Assembly: GCA_002476905.1 (NCBI GenBank)
Contig: DLND01000016.1
Location: 1-7,600, forward strand
Origin: Flavobacteriales bacterium UBA7519
GTDB lineage: Bacteria > Bacteroidota > Bacteroidia > Flavobacteriales > Weeksellaceae
Direction: 5' to 3'
Length of the DNA: 7,600 nt
In this document: positions 6,185-7,600 of the stretch, piece after piece
Position numbering within the stretch: the stretch's first letter is position 1
Layout: the number at the start of each line of letters is the position of its first letter
Program-made: the position numbers and the translations under genes
Notes under the pieces: generated by a model
What the model saw: only the letters and a program-made list of their open reading frames with translations
What the model was told of the DNA's origin: nothing
The model's database searches: none

Positions 6185-7462
6185 ATGAATTTGGACATTG
6201 AACAAAAAACTATAAAACCGAAAAAATTCTATCAGCTTCTTTATATTCAAGTGCTGATTGCGATTGTTTTTGGTGTTTCTCTTGGTTATTATTATCCCGT
6301 TTTGGGCGAGAAAATGAAACCTCTCGGCGAAGGTTTTATCAAGCTGGTCAAAATGATTATAGCGCCAGTCATTTTTCTTACTGTTTCCACAGGAATCGCT
6401 GGAATGAGTGATTTGAAAAAGGTCGGAAGAGTTGCAGGAAAAGCGTTCATTTATTTTTTTACATTTTCGACTTTAGCTTTGATTATTGGGATGATTGTCA
6501 GTCATATTGTTCAGCCGGGAAAAGGTCTTAACATCGACCCAAATACTCTGAACGGCGCGGAAGTTGAGAAATATGTAAGAGCGGCGCACGATAGTTCCTT
6601 GGTTAATTTTATTTTCAATATCATTCCAGAGACGTTATTTAGTCCATTAACAGGCGATAATATTCTGCAGGTTTTGTTGGTAGCAATTTTATTCGGAGTT
6701 GCTTTGGCGTTAACTTCAGAAAAAAGTTACCCAGTTTTTGATTTTCTTCAAACCTTAACGATTCCAATTTTCAAAGTTGTAGAAATTTTGATGAAACTCG
6801 CACCCATCGGAGCATTCGGGGCGATGGCTTTTACGATTGGGAAATATGGTGTGGAATCACTCAAAAATCTGGCGATGCTTGTCGGAACATTTTACGTGAC
6901 GTCAGCACTTTTTGTCATTTTAATTTTGGGAAGTGTGGCGTGGTATAACGGATTCAATATTTTCAAATTTCTGAAGTATATCAAAGAAGAAATTTTTCTG
7001 GTTTTGGGAACAAGTTCGTCTGAACCTGCACTTCCTGGACTGATGAAAAAGATGGAAAACGCAGGCTGTGACAAAAGTGTTGTCGGTTTGGTGGTTCCTA
7101 CTGGCTATTCCTTCAATCTCGATGGAACCAATATTTATATGACTTTGGCAGCGTTGTTCATTGCGCAGGCTTGCAATATCGATTTGACTTTGGAGCATCA
7201 GATTGGATTGCTTTTGGTCGCAATGCTAAGCTCCAAAGGCGCAGCTGGCGTTACAGGTGCGGGATTTATCACCTTGGCGGCGACTTTGGCAGTTGTTCCC
7301 GAAGTTCCGATTGCGGGAATGACTCTGATTCTTGGGATTGACAAATTTATGTCCGAATGCCGTGCTTTGACCAATGTAATAGGAAATGCCGTTGCAACCG
7401 TAGTCGTTTCCAATTGGGAAAATCGATTGGACAAAGACCGTTTGAAAGAAGTTTTGAACTAA
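6185..7462 (+). CDS. dctA: C4-dicarboxylate symporter, DctA type (DAACS/SDF family)
   Basis: An inner-membrane secondary transporter importing succinate, fumarate or malate with cations. The 425-residue length is normal. Hydrophobic helices begin at about residue 18. The transport core has the serine-rich hairpin tip GTSSSE (275-280), [11 protein letters not shown] (305-315) with the cation-site NxDGT, the second hairpin [12 protein letters not shown] (349-360), and the last helix [16 protein letters not shown] (386-401). In that helix Arg393 and Asn397 match Arg397 and Asn401 of the aspartate transporter GltPh. The position of GltPh Asp394, which holds the substrate amino group, is Ser390, as in DctA proteins. 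This favours dicarboxylates over amino acids. E. coli DctA has SSSESALP at the first tip and this protein has SSSEPALP. It follows the phosphatase gene by 38 bases on the same strand, so they may be co-transcribed. No link to arsenic is evident. Confidence 0.93.
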   Translation: MNLDIEQKTIKPKKFYQLLYIQVLIAIVFGVSLGYYYPVLGEKMKPLGEGFIKLVKMIIAPVIFLTVSTGIAGMSDLKKVGRVAGKAFIYFFTFSTLALIIGMIVSHIVQPGKGLNIDPNTLNGAEVEKYVRAAHDSSLVNFIFNIIPETLFSPLTGDNILQVLLVAILFGVALALTSEKSYPVFDFLQTLTIPIFKVVEILMKLAPIGAFGAMAFTIGKYGVESLKNLAMLVGTFYVTSALFVILILGSVAWYNGFNIFKFLKYIKEEIFLVLGTSSSEPALPGLMKKMENAGCDKSVVGLVVPTGYSFNLDGTNIYMTLAALFIAQACNIDLTLEHQIGLLLVAMLSSKGAAGVTGAGFITLAATLAVVPEVPIAGMTLILGIDKFMSECRALTNVIGNAVATVVVSNWENRLDKDRLKEVLN

Positions 7463-7479
7463 ATTTGTAAAGATTTGGA

Positions 7480-7600
7480 TTTGGGCAGCTTAATAAGCCT
7501 TCCGCTCCCAAACGTAACGAATTGGTTCGACGAAGTCAATCTTTTTTGCAAGACAATTTCATATTCAATAGAACTTGAAGGTTGGCAAAAAAGGATTTCC
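7480..7600. repeat. Palindrome-rich non-coding element, probably part of a dispersed flavobacterial repeat (runs off right edge)
   Basis: No gene is seen after dctA. Instead there are nested inverted repeats. TTTGGG (7480-7485) pairs with CCCAAA (7507-7512), enclosing GCTTA/TAAGC (7488-7498). CTTTTTTGC (7541-7549) pairs with GCAAAAAAG (7585-7593), and inside that loop TTCAA (7564-7568) pairs with TTGAA (7575-7579). The pieces CTTCCGCTCCC, AATCTTTTTTGC and GCAAAAAAGGATTTCC resemble, from memory, intergenic repeats found many times in Flavobacterium and Chryseobacterium genomes. The folded RNA may also help end the dctA transcript. The family assignment is unverified. Confidence 0.5.

Noticed and set aside
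6185..7462. Glutamate/aspartate symporter (GltP-like)
   Set aside because: The last-helix position that is Asp394 in the aspartate transporter GltPh is Ser390 here, as in DctA, and the surrounding motifs match DctA better.

Overview
The window looks like chromosomal DNA of a flavobacterium (Bacteroidota), most likely Chryseobacterium or a close relative in the Weeksellaceae. The reasons are AT-rich intergenic DNA, starts without clear Shine-Dalgarno sequences, several matches to the Bacteroidota -7 promoter element TAnnTTTG, and protein types typical of that group (the dnaA N-terminus, the extended ArsC, a secreted GH43 enzyme). The genus is inferred from memory of the proteins and was not searched.

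Layout. At the left edge is the 5' part of a secreted family 43 glycoside hydrolase gene (minus strand, running off the window). Next is a hotdog-fold acyl-CoA thioesterase (minus), divergent from dnaA (plus). dnaA ends at a strong symmetric hairpin that it shares with a convergent gene cluster on the minus strand. That cluster (5580 down to 2555) is a five-gene arsenic-resistance operon in the order arsR, an uncharacterised Cys-tailed gene (DUF6428-like), a thioredoxin-type arsenate reductase, the arsenite exporter ACR3, and a GNAT acetyltransferase of the ArsN/phosphinothricin type. Divergent from arsR lies a stand-alone low-molecular-weight protein-tyrosine phosphatase (plus), followed by a DctA-type C4-dicarboxylate symporter (plus). 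The right edge holds a palindrome-rich non-coding stretch that looks like part of a dispersed flavobacterial intergenic repeat.

How the genes work together. ArsR should repress the operon until As(III) binds its cysteines. ArsC reduces arsenate to arsenite, ACR3 exports the arsenite, and ArsN would acetylate an arsenical amino acid such as arsinothricin. The second gene has no known role; its C-terminal cysteines suggest As(III) binding. An 18-base sequence that contains the predicted arsR -7 element is repeated exactly in the gap between arsR and the second gene, which suggests a second ArsR-controlled site inside the operon. This repeated site and the uncharacterised gene are the most interesting content. 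The remaining genes are ordinary housekeeping or metabolic genes.
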